Below, one piece after another: positions 8,636 through 15,692 of a stretch of DNA of 43,284 nt (position 1 is its first letter; each line of letters starts with the position of its first letter). The stretch lies in NCBI GenBank assembly GCA_012837865.1, contig DUQJ01000206.1, positions 1-43,284 of the forward strand. Direction: 5' to 3'. This stretch comes from Clostridiales bacterium. GTDB taxonomy: Bacteria; Bacillota; Clostridia; Lachnospirales; Lachnospiraceae. A program made the translations under genes and the position numbers. A model generated the notes under the pieces. That model was not told the DNA's origin and did not search any database. It saw nothing but the letters and a program-made list of their open reading frames with translations.

Positions 8636-9637
8636 TTATTTAGCTGCGCTTGCACCAGCTTTTGATATAGTTGTTAAGAAATCACCAATTGTAATTGTTA
8701 CTGAACTTGCTAAGTCAGAAGCAACACCATCTACTAAAGTAATGCCAGTAACCTCACTAACAGTTTTACCTTTGATATAGTCACTAAAAGATTTGGATTG
8801 TTCAAACCACTCTTTACCAATTGGAGAAGCTTTCTTCATATTATAATCATTTCCAAGCTCTAATTTAGTTTTGAATCCGCCAACTAAATCAGAAGTAATT
8901 TCGCCAGCAGCATTAAATGTAACATTTGTTTGGGAAGCATCGATGATACTACTTGTAATCTTATTGTTTTTATCAAGAGTAATAGCGCTGTATGTTGTAT
9001 AAGCTTGTGCAACCCCATCTTCTTCACCAGCATCTTTAGAACTAGAACCAAGTGTTGAGATTATACCTAATCCTACTTTGTCTTTAGCTGACGCACCCAG
9101 TTCTTCAGCATTTGCAGCTGCTTTAACAACAACATCAAGCATATCGCCTATAGCCATTGTTACTGAACTTTCTAAATCTTTTTCAGCAGGGTATCCATCG
9201 TCTAATTTGATGCCTTTTACTTCATCAATTGATTTTCCAATAACATAAGCCTCTAACGCATTTGCTTGCTCATACCACTCTTTACCAATAGGGGAAGCAC
9301 CCTTCATATTATAAGCATCCTTTAATTCGTGTTTAGATACAAATTGCTTTGATAAATCTGTTAATATTGCTCCATCTGCAGTGAAATTGATTTTTGTTTG
9401 AACTACATCAATTACACAATCTTTAATGATTCCTTTAGAATCAATTAAAACTACTGCAGCAGTTGAATCTGCTTGAGCTAGGCCATCGTCCTCGCCAGCA
9501 CTTTTTGAACCGTGGTCTGCTGATGTGATTACAGCAAAACCTGTTTTAGCATTTTTTTTAGCTCCACATCCTGTAAATAAAGACATTGTTAGTGCTAAAA
9601 CAAATACTAAGGCTAAAGTTTTCTTTAAGTTATTCAT
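8636..9637 (-). CDS. Lipoprotein with two tandem flavin-acceptor-like repeats (PplA-like)
   Basis: A 333-aa exported lipoprotein: hydrophobic signal, LFTGC with the lipid cysteine at C24, then two homologous halves (about 33-165 and 189-320). Both halves contain AGE(D/E)DG(L/V)AQA, YNMK(G/K)ASPIGKEW(Y/F)EQ and end in DLESSVT (T160) or DLASSVT (T314). These endings have the spacing of the ApbE acceptor motif Dxx(S/T)GAT with S-V replacing G-A. With apbE directly downstream, each half probably carries one FMN, as described for the two-site Listeria lipoprotein PplA; this is inferred, not proven. AGGAGG precedes the ATG. Expected on the outer face of the membrane as an electron carrier. Confidence 0.8.
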   Translation of the reverse strand: MNNLKKTLALVFVLALTMSLFTGCGAKKNAKTGFAVITSADHGSKSAGEDDGLAQADSTAAVVLIDSKGIIKDCVIDVVQTKINFTADGAILTDLSKQFVSKHELKDAYNMKGASPIGKEWYEQANALEAYVIGKSIDEVKGIKLDDGYPAEKDLESSVTMAIGDMLDVVVKAAANAEELGASAKDKVGLGIISTLGSSSKDAGEEDGVAQAYTTYSAITLDKNNKITSSIIDASQTNVTFNAAGEITSDLVGGFKTKLELGNDYNMKKASPIGKEWFEQSKSFSDYIKGKTVSEVTGITLVDGVASDLASSVTITIGDFLTTISKAGASAAK

Positions 9638-9685
9638 ATTATTATCCTCCTAATTACATTAAAATCTTAATTAAATTACTTTTAG

Positions 9686-9714
9686 ATGATAACATATATA
9701 CCCTACCAAGTCAA
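9686..9714 (-). promoter_or_regulatory. Promoter of the tandem-repeat lipoprotein gene
   Basis: On the minus strand TTGACT, a 17-base spacer and TATCAT. Its -35 lies only about 20 bases from the -35 of the divergent antiporter promoter. Confidence 0.65.
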
Positions 9715-9734
9715 TCTGTATTCTCTAATTGCGT

Positions 9735-9763
9735 TTGACAAAACTCGGAATAAATGGTATCTT
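9735..9763 (+). promoter_or_regulatory. Promoter of the antiporter gene
   Basis: TTGACA, a 17-base spacer and TATCTT. The sequence TTGACAAA also fits the Spo0A-box consensus, but it is explained by the -35 element. Confidence 0.6.
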
Positions 9764-9842
9764 TCTTATGGTGCTTAATGAAAAAAGTCGTTGGGCAAAT
9801 ATTAATATAAATTAATCAATTTTTATAATTTGGAGGGATTTA

Positions 9843-11063
9843 GTGGATATATTATTAAAAATCAGTATCGTTTTAGTTGTTGGATATATAGGAGGAAAGA
9901 TAGCAAAATTATTTAACCTACCTAATGTATCAGGCTATTTAGTAGCAGGTTTATTCTTAGGACCATCTTTTTCTGACATCGTAACTGCTCAGGATGGTTC
10001 TTCTTTTACGATTATAAGTGAATTAGCTTTAGGAATTATAGCATTTACTATAGGTAATGAGTTTGTAATAAAAGATATGAAGAAACTAGGAAAATCAATT
10101 GTAGTTATAACGGTTGCAGAAGTAATAGGAGCAGTAGCAGTAGTGTTTATAGCAATGTATTTTATTTTTAGACAACCATTTGCTTTTAGTATAGTTATTG
10201 CTGCAATGTCTGCAGCTACAGCGCCAGCAGCAACATTATTAGTAATAAAGCAGTTTAAGGCGCATGGACCTCTAACAAAAACCATTTTACCAGTAGTGGC
10301 ATTAGATGATGTACTTGGAATTATAGTCTTTGGAGTAGCAATGTCTCTTGCAAAGATAACAGCTGGTGGTGTAAAATTATCACTTTTTCATATGATATTA
10401 GATCCTTTTGTTGAAGTGGGAGGATCCTTGCTACTAGGTGTGCTATTAGGCATATTACTGGTATTAGTTTTAAAACGTGCAAAAGACCATGATGAAACTC
10501 AGATTGTTGCCCTTGCTGCTATAGGAATAGCTACAGGCTTATCTAAGTTTTTAGGTCTATCACCATTATTAACAAACATAGTAATGGGAACAACATTAGT
10601 TAATACAAAGAGAAATTCAAAGAGAGTCTTTGCGGCAGTAGATAAATTTGTTCCAGTTGTTTATGTATTGTTTTTCACTTTAGCGGGTGCGAGTTTAGAC
10701 CTCAAGATATTATACTCGGTTGGTTTAATGGGTGTAACATATGTTATAGCTAGAGCTGCAGGTAAAATAATAGGATCATATATAGGAGCAAAATCTGTTA
10801 ATGCTGATAAAGCAGTAACTAAATATCTAGGATTTGCATTATTGCCACAAGGTGGAATTTCTATAGGCTTATCTGTTATTGTTAAGCAGCAATTACCGCA
10901 GTATGCAGTAGCAGTTACAACAATAATAATGTTTAGTATCTTGATTTATGAAGTTTCAGGACCGATATTTGCTAAGATAGCTATATCTAAGGCTGGAGAA
11001 ATTGACGGATACAATAAAAAAAAGAAAAAAGTTAAAGAAAAGATAATAATAGAAGCAAATTAA
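9843..11063 (+). CDS. Cation:proton antiporter (CPA2-type Na+/K+:H+ exchanger)
   Basis: A polytopic 406-aa membrane protein with about 11-12 hydrophobic segments. The region MSAATAPAATLLVIKQFK followed by PVVALDDVLGI carries the membrane Asp pair of CPA2 antiporters; NVSGYLVAGLFLGP near residue 30 is the usual first-helix pair. The C-terminus ends in a short basic tail (NKKKKKVKEK) and has no TrkA/RCK domain, unlike KefB/KefC. Start: GTG at 9843 with GGAGGG 5 bases upstream. A PII-like gene follows after 25 bases and is probably its regulator. Exchanged ion cannot be read from sequence; in an Rnf-bearing anaerobe Na+/H+ exchange is plausible. Confidence 0.85.
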   Translation: MDILLKISIVLVVGYIGGKIAKLFNLPNVSGYLVAGLFLGPSFSDIVTAQDGSSFTIISELALGIIAFTIGNEFVIKDMKKLGKSIVVITVAEVIGAVAVVFIAMYFIFRQPFAFSIVIAAMSAATAPAATLLVIKQFKAHGPLTKTILPVVALDDVLGIIVFGVAMSLAKITAGGVKLSLFHMILDPFVEVGGSLLLGVLLGILLVLVLKRAKDHDETQIVALAAIGIATGLSKFLGLSPLLTNIVMGTTLVNTKRNSKRVFAAVDKFVPVVYVLFFTLAGASLDLKILYSVGLMGVTYVIARAAGKIIGSYIGAKSVNADKAVTKYLGFALLPQGGISIGLSVIVKQQLPQYAVAVTTIIMFSILIYEVSGPIFAKIAISKAGEIDGYNKKKKKVKEKIIIEAN

Positions 11064-11088
11064 ACTAAATTAAGTGAGGTGTATAAGG

Positions 11089-11427
11089 ATGTATTTATTA
11101 TATATAATATTAAACGAAACCGACTATTTGGAAGATATACTAGAGAAGTTTGTTGAATTAGGTGTTAAGGGTGCTACTATACTTGATAGCCAAGGAATGG
11201 GAAGGGCGATTTTAGATAGCGATATAAGATCTATACCTTTGTTCGGATATTTAAAAAGCGTTATGCAAGACTCCCATCCTTATAACAAAACAGTTATGAC
11301 GGTTATTCATAATAAAGAACTCTTAGAAAATACAATTTCATCTGTAAGAGAACTTATGGAAGATGTAAGTGATACAGGAGCAGGATTTATGTTTACAGTT
11401 CCAATAGAAGGAATATATAAAATATAA
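11089..11427 (+). CDS. PII-like protein, partner of the antiporter
   Basis: A 112-aa cytoplasmic protein with the PII fold signature: an initial beta strand (YLLYIIL), ELGVKGATILDSQGMGRA matching the second strand and T-loop base of PII, and GAGFMFTVPIEGIYKI matching the PII C-terminal strand (K(I/V)FVLPVEE). The usual T-loop tyrosine region is replaced by a different linker, so it is not classical GlnB/GlnK. ATG 11089 is chosen because GTGAGGT lies upstream; the GTG at 11074 is the first base of that site. Direct coupling to an antiporter gene suggests nucleotide-dependent control of transport. Function inferred from fold and context. Confidence 0.65.
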   Translation: MYLLYIILNETDYLEDILEKFVELGVKGATILDSQGMGRAILDSDIRSIPLFGYLKSVMQDSHPYNKTVMTVIHNKELLENTISSVRELMEDVSDTGAGFMFTVPIEGIYKI

Positions 11428-11436
11428 GATATGATT

Positions 11437-11488
11437 AAAAGTGGCTATCGTTCTAGAACAGAAATGTTTTAGCGCGGTAGCCACTTTT
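11437..11488. terminator. Bidirectional terminator after the PII-like gene
   Basis: AAAAGTGGCTA and TAGCCACTTTT pair perfectly around a roughly 30-base loop that has some further pairing. T runs lie on both sides, serving the convergent unknown gene as well. Confidence 0.75.
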
Positions 11489-11761
11489 CTACACGTCATT
11501 AATATCTAAAATAATTATTTTAGTGACATATGGCCGACCAAGTTTTGGTTCATAGATATCTATTATGGCGTAGCTAAAAGGTCCTTTAGTGTACTTAGGT
11601 GTAATAAGTGATAAATATCTATTTTGTGCTGTGCTAACTTCTCTTTTAGCAACAGCAATTGGTTCAAGAATAGAACCATATAAATAAAAAGTAGACCTAT
11701 TAAATAAATCAATCTTTTCTTCCGTTAATGGAACGGGTTCAAATCTGCAAACATCTTGCAT
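11489..11761 (-). CDS. Unknown 90-aa protein
   Basis: I do not recognise this protein. It is 90 aa, soluble, rich in aromatic residues and beta-branched residues, with no signal peptide and no cysteine pair. The segments RFEPVPLTEEKIDLFNR and NRYLSLITPKYTKG look like ordinary coding sequence. On the minus strand TTTGGAG lies about 8 bases before the ATG, and the stop abuts a shared terminator, which supports a real gene. It is divergent from marR, so the MarR operator between them could control both. Confidence 0.6.
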   Translation of the reverse strand: MQDVCRFEPVPLTEEKIDLFNRSTFYLYGSILEPIAVAKREVSTAQNRYLSLITPKYTKGPFSYAIIDIYEPKLGRPYVTKIIILDINDV

Positions 11762-11865
11762 TGCTTTACTCCAAAGTTAATTATACGATTAATATATATT
11801 ATGCTAGCCTAAGATATAGGTTAAAGAATTATTATATGTTTTGTAAATAAATATTAGAAAGTTAA

Positions 11866-11894
11866 TTGACATCCTTTAATATTGATAGTATTAT
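11866..11894 (+). promoter_or_regulatory. Promoter of marR-degV
   Basis: TTGACA at 11866, a 17-base spacer and TATTAT; an overlapping TATAAT at 11892-11897 would give a 20-base spacer. The operator palindrome begins directly downstream. Confidence 0.6.
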
Positions 11895-11899
11895 AATTA

Positions 11900-11935
11900 T
11901 TAGTTAAAATAATTTAATTAATAATTTTTAACTAA
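11900..11935. promoter_or_regulatory. Probable MarR operator (inverted repeat)
   Basis: Perfect 10-base arms TTAGTTAAAA and TTTTAACTAA separated by 16 AT-rich bases, between the marR promoter and its ribosome site. The position suits autorepression by the MarR protein encoded next. Confidence 0.6.
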
Positions 11936-11948
11936 ATAAGGAGGCAAA

Positions 11949-12371
11949 ATGATTAAAGATTCATTTGAACAATTATATTTGAAATTTAGGAGAAATTATT
12001 GTAAAAATCTTTTCTTATGCAATTCTAATAATGAAGAAGGATTAAGTGCAATAGAATCATATTGTTCGGAGGTAATATATTTATTAAAAAGCCCAACAAT
12101 ACAGGAATTTTCAAAATTTATAAATATATCGGGGCCGAATGCAACATATCGGATAAATAATTTAATAGAGAAAGGGTATGTTAAAAAGATTGTATCAAAA
12201 GAGGATAAAAGAGAATATCACCTAGAGGTTACAGAGAAATTTCTCGATAGCTATGGGGCAAATGATAATTATCAACAAAATATAATAAAAAAAATTAATG
12301 AGGATTTTACCAAGGATGAGATTATTTTACTAGATAAATTAATTCAAAAGATTGTAAGTTATGACTTATAG
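11949..12371 (+). CDS. MarR-family transcriptional regulator
   Basis: A 140-aa DNA-binding protein with a winged helix-turn-helix: PTIQEFSKFINISGPNATYRI as helix-turn-helix and LIEKGYVKKIVSKEDKREYHLEVTEK as wing, the classic MarR layout, flanked by dimerisation helices. AAGGAGG lies 5-6 bases before the ATG. A perfect inverted repeat upstream is its likely operator. degV follows after 21 bases and is probably in the same operon. Its ligand is unknown; linkage to a fatty-acid-binding DegV protein suggests a lipid or acyl-chain cue, as with FabT-like regulators, but that is only a suggestion. Confidence 0.88.
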   Translation: MIKDSFEQLYLKFRRNYCKNLFLCNSNNEEGLSAIESYCSEVIYLLKSPTIQEFSKFINISGPNATYRINNLIEKGYVKKIVSKEDKREYHLEVTEKFLDSYGANDNYQQNIIKKINEDFTKDEIILLDKLIQKIVSYDL

Positions 12372-12392
12372 TTAACTTAGAAAAGAGGGAAA

Positions 12393-13235
12393 ATGAAAAT
12401 TAAAATTATAACAGATTCAACATCGGATATTAGTCAGAAAGATGCAAAAGACAAGGGAATTGTAGTGGTACCATTAAAAGTTCTATTTGGGCAAGAGGAA
12501 TATAGAGACGGTATTGATATGGAAACAGACAGTTTTTATCAAAAACTTTGTAGTGAAGACGAAGTACCAACAACTTCACAACCATCACCTGCAGACTTCC
12601 TTAAAGTCTATGAAGAAGCAAAGGATGCAAATGAAAGTATTATAGTAATAACTATTTCAGAGAAACTAAGCGGAACTTACCAGAGTGCGGTAATAGCTAA
12701 AGACTTAGCAGAATATGACAGTATTTATGTAGTCGATAGTATGAATACGGTAACAGGCTTACGCATACTTGTAGATCATGCAATTAAAATGAGAGACGAA
12801 GGCAAAGAGATTGCCGAAATTGTAAATAAACTAGAAGAAATAAAACACAAGATAGTACTTTTTGGAATAGTGGATACTTTGGAATACCTTCATAAAGGAG
12901 GACGTTTATCAAGGTCATCGTCTATTATAGGTTCATTTTTGAACTTTAAACCAATTATAAATTTAAAGGATGGTCTTATTAATGCAGTAGGCAAAACAAG
13001 GGGATTTAACAAAGCAGTCTTTAAGGTATATGATTTGATTGAAGAATTAGGGGGCATTGATGATAACTATCCAGTTGTATTTGGATATACAGCGGAAAGC
13101 TCTAAAGCAATTATACTAAAAGAAAAGATTCAAGAGAAATATAATTTAAAAAATACAAGTATTTTTCCAGTAGGAGCAGTAGTTGGAACACATGCGGGAC
13201 CGGGTGCAAGTGTTATTACCTATGTTAAAAAGTAA
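12393..13235 (+). CDS. DegV-family fatty-acid-binding protein
   Basis: A 280-aa soluble protein of the DegV/FakB family, which binds a fatty acid and presents it to the kinase FakA for phospholipid synthesis. Family landmarks: KIITDSTSDIS at the N-terminus, VPTTSQPSPADF around residue 60, ISEKLSGTYQSA around residue 93, VDTLEYLHKGGRLSRSS mid-protein and the C-terminal VGTHAGPGA. AGAGGG precedes the ATG. It sits in an operon with the MarR-type regulator. No fakA/dak kinase is in the window, so the partner would be elsewhere. The specific acyl preference cannot be told. Confidence 0.93.
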   Translation: MKIKIITDSTSDISQKDAKDKGIVVVPLKVLFGQEEYRDGIDMETDSFYQKLCSEDEVPTTSQPSPADFLKVYEEAKDANESIIVITISEKLSGTYQSAVIAKDLAEYDSIYVVDSMNTVTGLRILVDHAIKMRDEGKEIAEIVNKLEEIKHKIVLFGIVDTLEYLHKGGRLSRSSSIIGSFLNFKPIINLKDGLINAVGKTRGFNKAVFKVYDLIEELGGIDDNYPVVFGYTAESSKAIILKEKIQEKYNLKNTSIFPVGAVVGTHAGPGASVITYVKK

Positions 13236-13241
13236 TATAAA

Positions 13242-13275
13242 AAAGTTGACAACTTTATGTATACATGTATATAAT
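13242..13275 (+). promoter_or_regulatory. gdhA promoter with two embedded palindromes
   Basis: TTGACA at 13246 and TATAAT at 13270 with an 18-base spacer, near consensus. A 15-base palindrome AAAGTTGACAACTTT (13242-13256) covers the -35 and a 12-base palindrome TATACATGTATA (13260-13271) covers the spacer and the start of the -10. The promoter overlaps the upstream part of the ORF-track reading frame, so the coding start must be downstream. Confidence 0.75.
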
Positions 13276-13339
13276 AATCTTACTTTATAACTTTACAGTA
13301 TTAAACGGTAAAGAATATTTGAAAAATGAGGAGAACAAA

Positions 13340-14626
13340 ATGTCAAAAGGAAAATATAACGCTTATGAAACAGCTCAGGCTCAGTTTGATAAGGTAGCAG
13401 ATACGATTGATTTAGACCAATCTGCACGGGAATTATTAAGACAACCAAGTAGAGAATACCATTTCACGATTCCGGTTAAAATGGATAATGGAAAAACAAA
13501 AGTATTTAAAGGTTTTAGAATCCAACATAATGATTCTAGAGGACCAGCTAAAGGAGGAATAAGATTTCATCCTGAAGAAACGGCAGATACTATAAGAGCA
13601 TTATCTATGTGGATGACATGGAAATGTGCAGTAGTAGATATACCACTTGGTGGCGGTAAAGGTGGAATTATATGTGATCCTAGGACAATGTCACAGGGAG
13701 AACAAGAAAGACTGTGCCGTGGTTATATAAGACAAATGGCTAAAAATATGGGACCAGTAATCGATGTACCAGCTCCAGATGTTATGAGTAATGGTCAACA
13801 TATGTTATGGATGTTAGATGAATATGAAACTATTCATGGTGGAAGTTACCCTGGTGCAATAACAGGAAAGCCAGTAGGAATGGGTGGATCATTAGGAAGA
13901 CGAGAAGCAACAGGCTATGGTGTAATTTATACTTTAAGAGAAGCACTTAAGAAATTAAACATAGATATAGCAACAACTTCAGCTTCAATACAGGGTTTTG
14001 GAAATGTTGCTGAATATGCAGCTAGATTATATTCTACTATGGGTGGAAAGATTGTTGCTATTTCATGTTGGGATAATACAGACAAAAAAGCTTATACATT
14101 TAGGAAAATTGAAGGTCTAGATATTGATGCATTAGCTTTAATTAAGGACCAATATGGAACGATTGATAAAGATAAAGCTATGGCAATGGGTTGTGAATTA
14201 CTAGAAGGTAATGAATGGTTAACTCAAGATGTTGATATTATTTTACCATGTGCATTAGAGAATCAATTAACTTCTGAAACTATTAATGAACTTAGTGATA
14301 CTGTTAAAGTTATATGTGAAGGCGCTAACGGTCCTACCACCCCAGATGCAGATTTAGTTATAAAAGCTAAGAACATCTATTTAGTACCTGATTTCTTATG
14401 TAATGCTGGTGGAGTAACATGTAGCTACTTTGAGCAAGTTCAATGCAATATGAATTATTTTTGGCCAAAAGAAGAAGTTTTAGAGAAACTTGATTTTAAG
14501 ATGACATCAGCTTTTGAAGCAGTTCATAATCTAGCACAAGAAAAAGGACTTTACATGAGAGATGCTGCATATGTTATTGCTATAAATAGAGTAGTAGAAG
14601 CAGTGAAACTTAGAGGATGGATATAA
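13340..14626 (+). CDS. gdhA: Glutamate dehydrogenase (Glu/Leu/Phe/Val family)
   Basis: Interconverts glutamate with 2-oxoglutarate and ammonium; in clostridia it serves both nitrogen assimilation and amino acid fermentation. The 428-aa protein has the substrate motif GPAKGGIRFHP, the catalytic-lysine motif PLGGGKGGI, PAPDVMSNGQHM and a Rossmann segment ASIQGFGNVAEYAA. The length matches the hexameric class (about 420-450). Start ATG 13340 with GAGGAG 6 bases upstream; the ORF-track start at 13265 lies inside the promoter. Coenzyme preference is not readable with confidence. Two palindromes in the promoter suggest tight transcriptional control. Monocistronic, ended by a hairpin. Confidence 0.94.
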   Translation: MSKGKYNAYETAQAQFDKVADTIDLDQSARELLRQPSREYHFTIPVKMDNGKTKVFKGFRIQHNDSRGPAKGGIRFHPEETADTIRALSMWMTWKCAVVDIPLGGGKGGIICDPRTMSQGEQERLCRGYIRQMAKNMGPVIDVPAPDVMSNGQHMLWMLDEYETIHGGSYPGAITGKPVGMGGSLGRREATGYGVIYTLREALKKLNIDIATTSASIQGFGNVAEYAARLYSTMGGKIVAISCWDNTDKKAYTFRKIEGLDIDALALIKDQYGTIDKDKAMAMGCELLEGNEWLTQDVDIILPCALENQLTSETINELSDTVKVICEGANGPTTPDADLVIKAKNIYLVPDFLCNAGGVTCSYFEQVQCNMNYFWPKEEVLEKLDFKMTSAFEAVHNLAQEKGLYMRDAAYVIAINRVVEAVKLRGWI

Positions 14627-14674
14627 TAAATAGGAAGTACTAAAAATAAAAGAATAATAATAGTCAATAAAGAG

Positions 14675-14711
14675 AACGCTCTAAAATCTAATAAGATTAT
14701 AGGGCGTTTTT
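14675..14711 (+). terminator. Terminator after gdhA
   Basis: Arms AACGCTCTAAAATCT and AGATTATAGGGCGTT, with one G-U pair, followed by TTTTTGATTTT. Confidence 0.8.
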
Positions 14712-14738
14712 GATTTTAAAGACTAAAGAAACTATAAA

Positions 14739-14780
14739 TGTGATAATATCACAGATGTATAAATAAAAAAGTGTTATAGT
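14739..14780 (+). promoter_or_regulatory. trxA promoter with CRP-like palindrome
   Basis: TGTGATAATATCACA, a perfect palindrome of the CRP type, is centred at 14746. An extended -10 TGTTATAGT ends at 14780 and has no recognisable -35. With a start near 14787 the palindrome centre is at about -41, the class II activator position. Confidence 0.6.
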
Positions 14781-14831
14781 ATGGTTAACAAAGAAACATA
14801 TAAATGATTCTAATAGATGGAGGAATAAATT

Positions 14832-15146
14832 ATGGAAACAATTAAAATAACAAATAATAATTTCGAAGAAGAAGTATTAAATTCAAAGGAGCCGGTTTTA
14901 TTAGATTTCTGGGCTGCTTGGTGTGGTCCTTGTAAGATGGTAGCGCCTATTTTAGACGAAGTAGCAAAAGAAGTTTCAGGTAAGGCCAAGATTGGTAAAA
15001 TTAACATTGATGAGGAATCACAATTAGCAAGTCAATTTAGAGTTATGAGTATACCTACATTTATGGTGATAAAAGATGGAAAAGTTGCAGCAACCTCCGT
15101 AGGGATGAAGGGAAAAAACGAACTCTTGAAAATGTTAGAAATTTAG
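14832..15146 (+). CDS. trxA: Thioredoxin
   Basis: A 104-aa thioredoxin, the general disulfide reductant of the cytoplasm. The active site WCGPC places the redox cysteines at residues 31 and 34, and the cis-proline motif MSIPTFMVIKDG is intact; length and layout are standard. ATG 14832 follows GGAGGA. The desulfoferrodoxin gene begins 55 bases later with no terminator between, so the two probably share the promoter upstream of trxA with its CRP-like site. No thioredoxin reductase gene is in the window. Assignment is secure. Confidence 0.96.
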   Translation: METIKITNNNFEEEVLNSKEPVLLDFWAAWCGPCKMVAPILDEVAKEVSGKAKIGKINIDEESQLASQFRVMSIPTFMVIKDGKVAATSVGMKGKNELLKMLEI

Positions 15147-15200
15147 TGTAAAATAAGAGTATCGGTTATTAAACTTTTCAAAGTAAAAAGGAGAAAAATA

Positions 15201-15584
15201 ATGAGTGAGAGCAAATTTTATTTATGTAAACATTGTAAGAATATAGTAAGTATGTTACAGGATTCTGGTGTAAACATTGTGTGTTGTGGTGATGATATGA
15301 CATTATTAAAAGCAAACACAGAAGATGCTTCTAATGAAAAGCATGTGCCAGTAGTTTCTGTAGTAAGCAACACAGTTAAAGTTGATGTTGGCAGTGTATT
15401 ACATCCGATGGAAGACAAACATTTTATACAATGGATTTATCTAGAGACAAAAGATGGTGGTCAGATCAAATATTTGAAACCAGGCGAAGCTCCAAAAGCT
15501 ACTTTTGCACTAAATAATGATGATGAAGTAGTAGCTGTTTATGAATATTGTAATTTACATGGACTTTGGAAAACAGTAATATAA
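15201..15584 (+). CDS. dfx: Desulfoferrodoxin (superoxide reductase, two-iron class)
   Basis: Reduces superoxide to hydrogen peroxide without releasing oxygen, a hallmark of anaerobes. The 127-aa protein has both domains: an N-terminal desulforedoxin domain with C9, C12, C28 and C29 binding the FeCys4 centre, and a neelaredoxin domain whose catalytic iron ligands are H48, H68, H74, C117 and H120 (EKHVPVV, LHPMEDKH, YCNLHG). All ligands are present. AAAAGGAG precedes the ATG. It follows trxA closely and precedes a Crp/Fnr regulator, forming an oxygen/redox-stress group. Confidence 0.96.
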   Translation: MSESKFYLCKHCKNIVSMLQDSGVNIVCCGDDMTLLKANTEDASNEKHVPVVSVVSNTVKVDVGSVLHPMEDKHFIQWIYLETKDGGQIKYLKPGEAPKATFALNNDDEVVAVYEYCNLHGLWKTVI

Positions 15585-15602
15585 ATTTTTATTAAAACTA
15601 AA

Positions 15603-15648
15603 GAAGCTGTCTAAAGCAGGTTGAAAATGCTTGTTTTAGGCAGCTTTA
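15603..15648 (+). terminator. Terminator after desulfoferrodoxin
   Basis: AAGCTGTCTAAAGCA pairs with TGTTTTAGGCAGCTT across a short loop (one G-U, one mismatch), then TTATATCTTGTTT. The TTG start at 15621 in the ORF track lies inside this hairpin. Confidence 0.7.
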
Positions 15649-15692
15649 TATCTTGTTTAAAATTTATTTACAGAGGGAGTGATTCTTTTATA

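Noticed and set aside
9735-9743. TTGACAAA as a second Spo0A box
   Set aside because: It is fully explained as the -35 element of the antiporter promoter.
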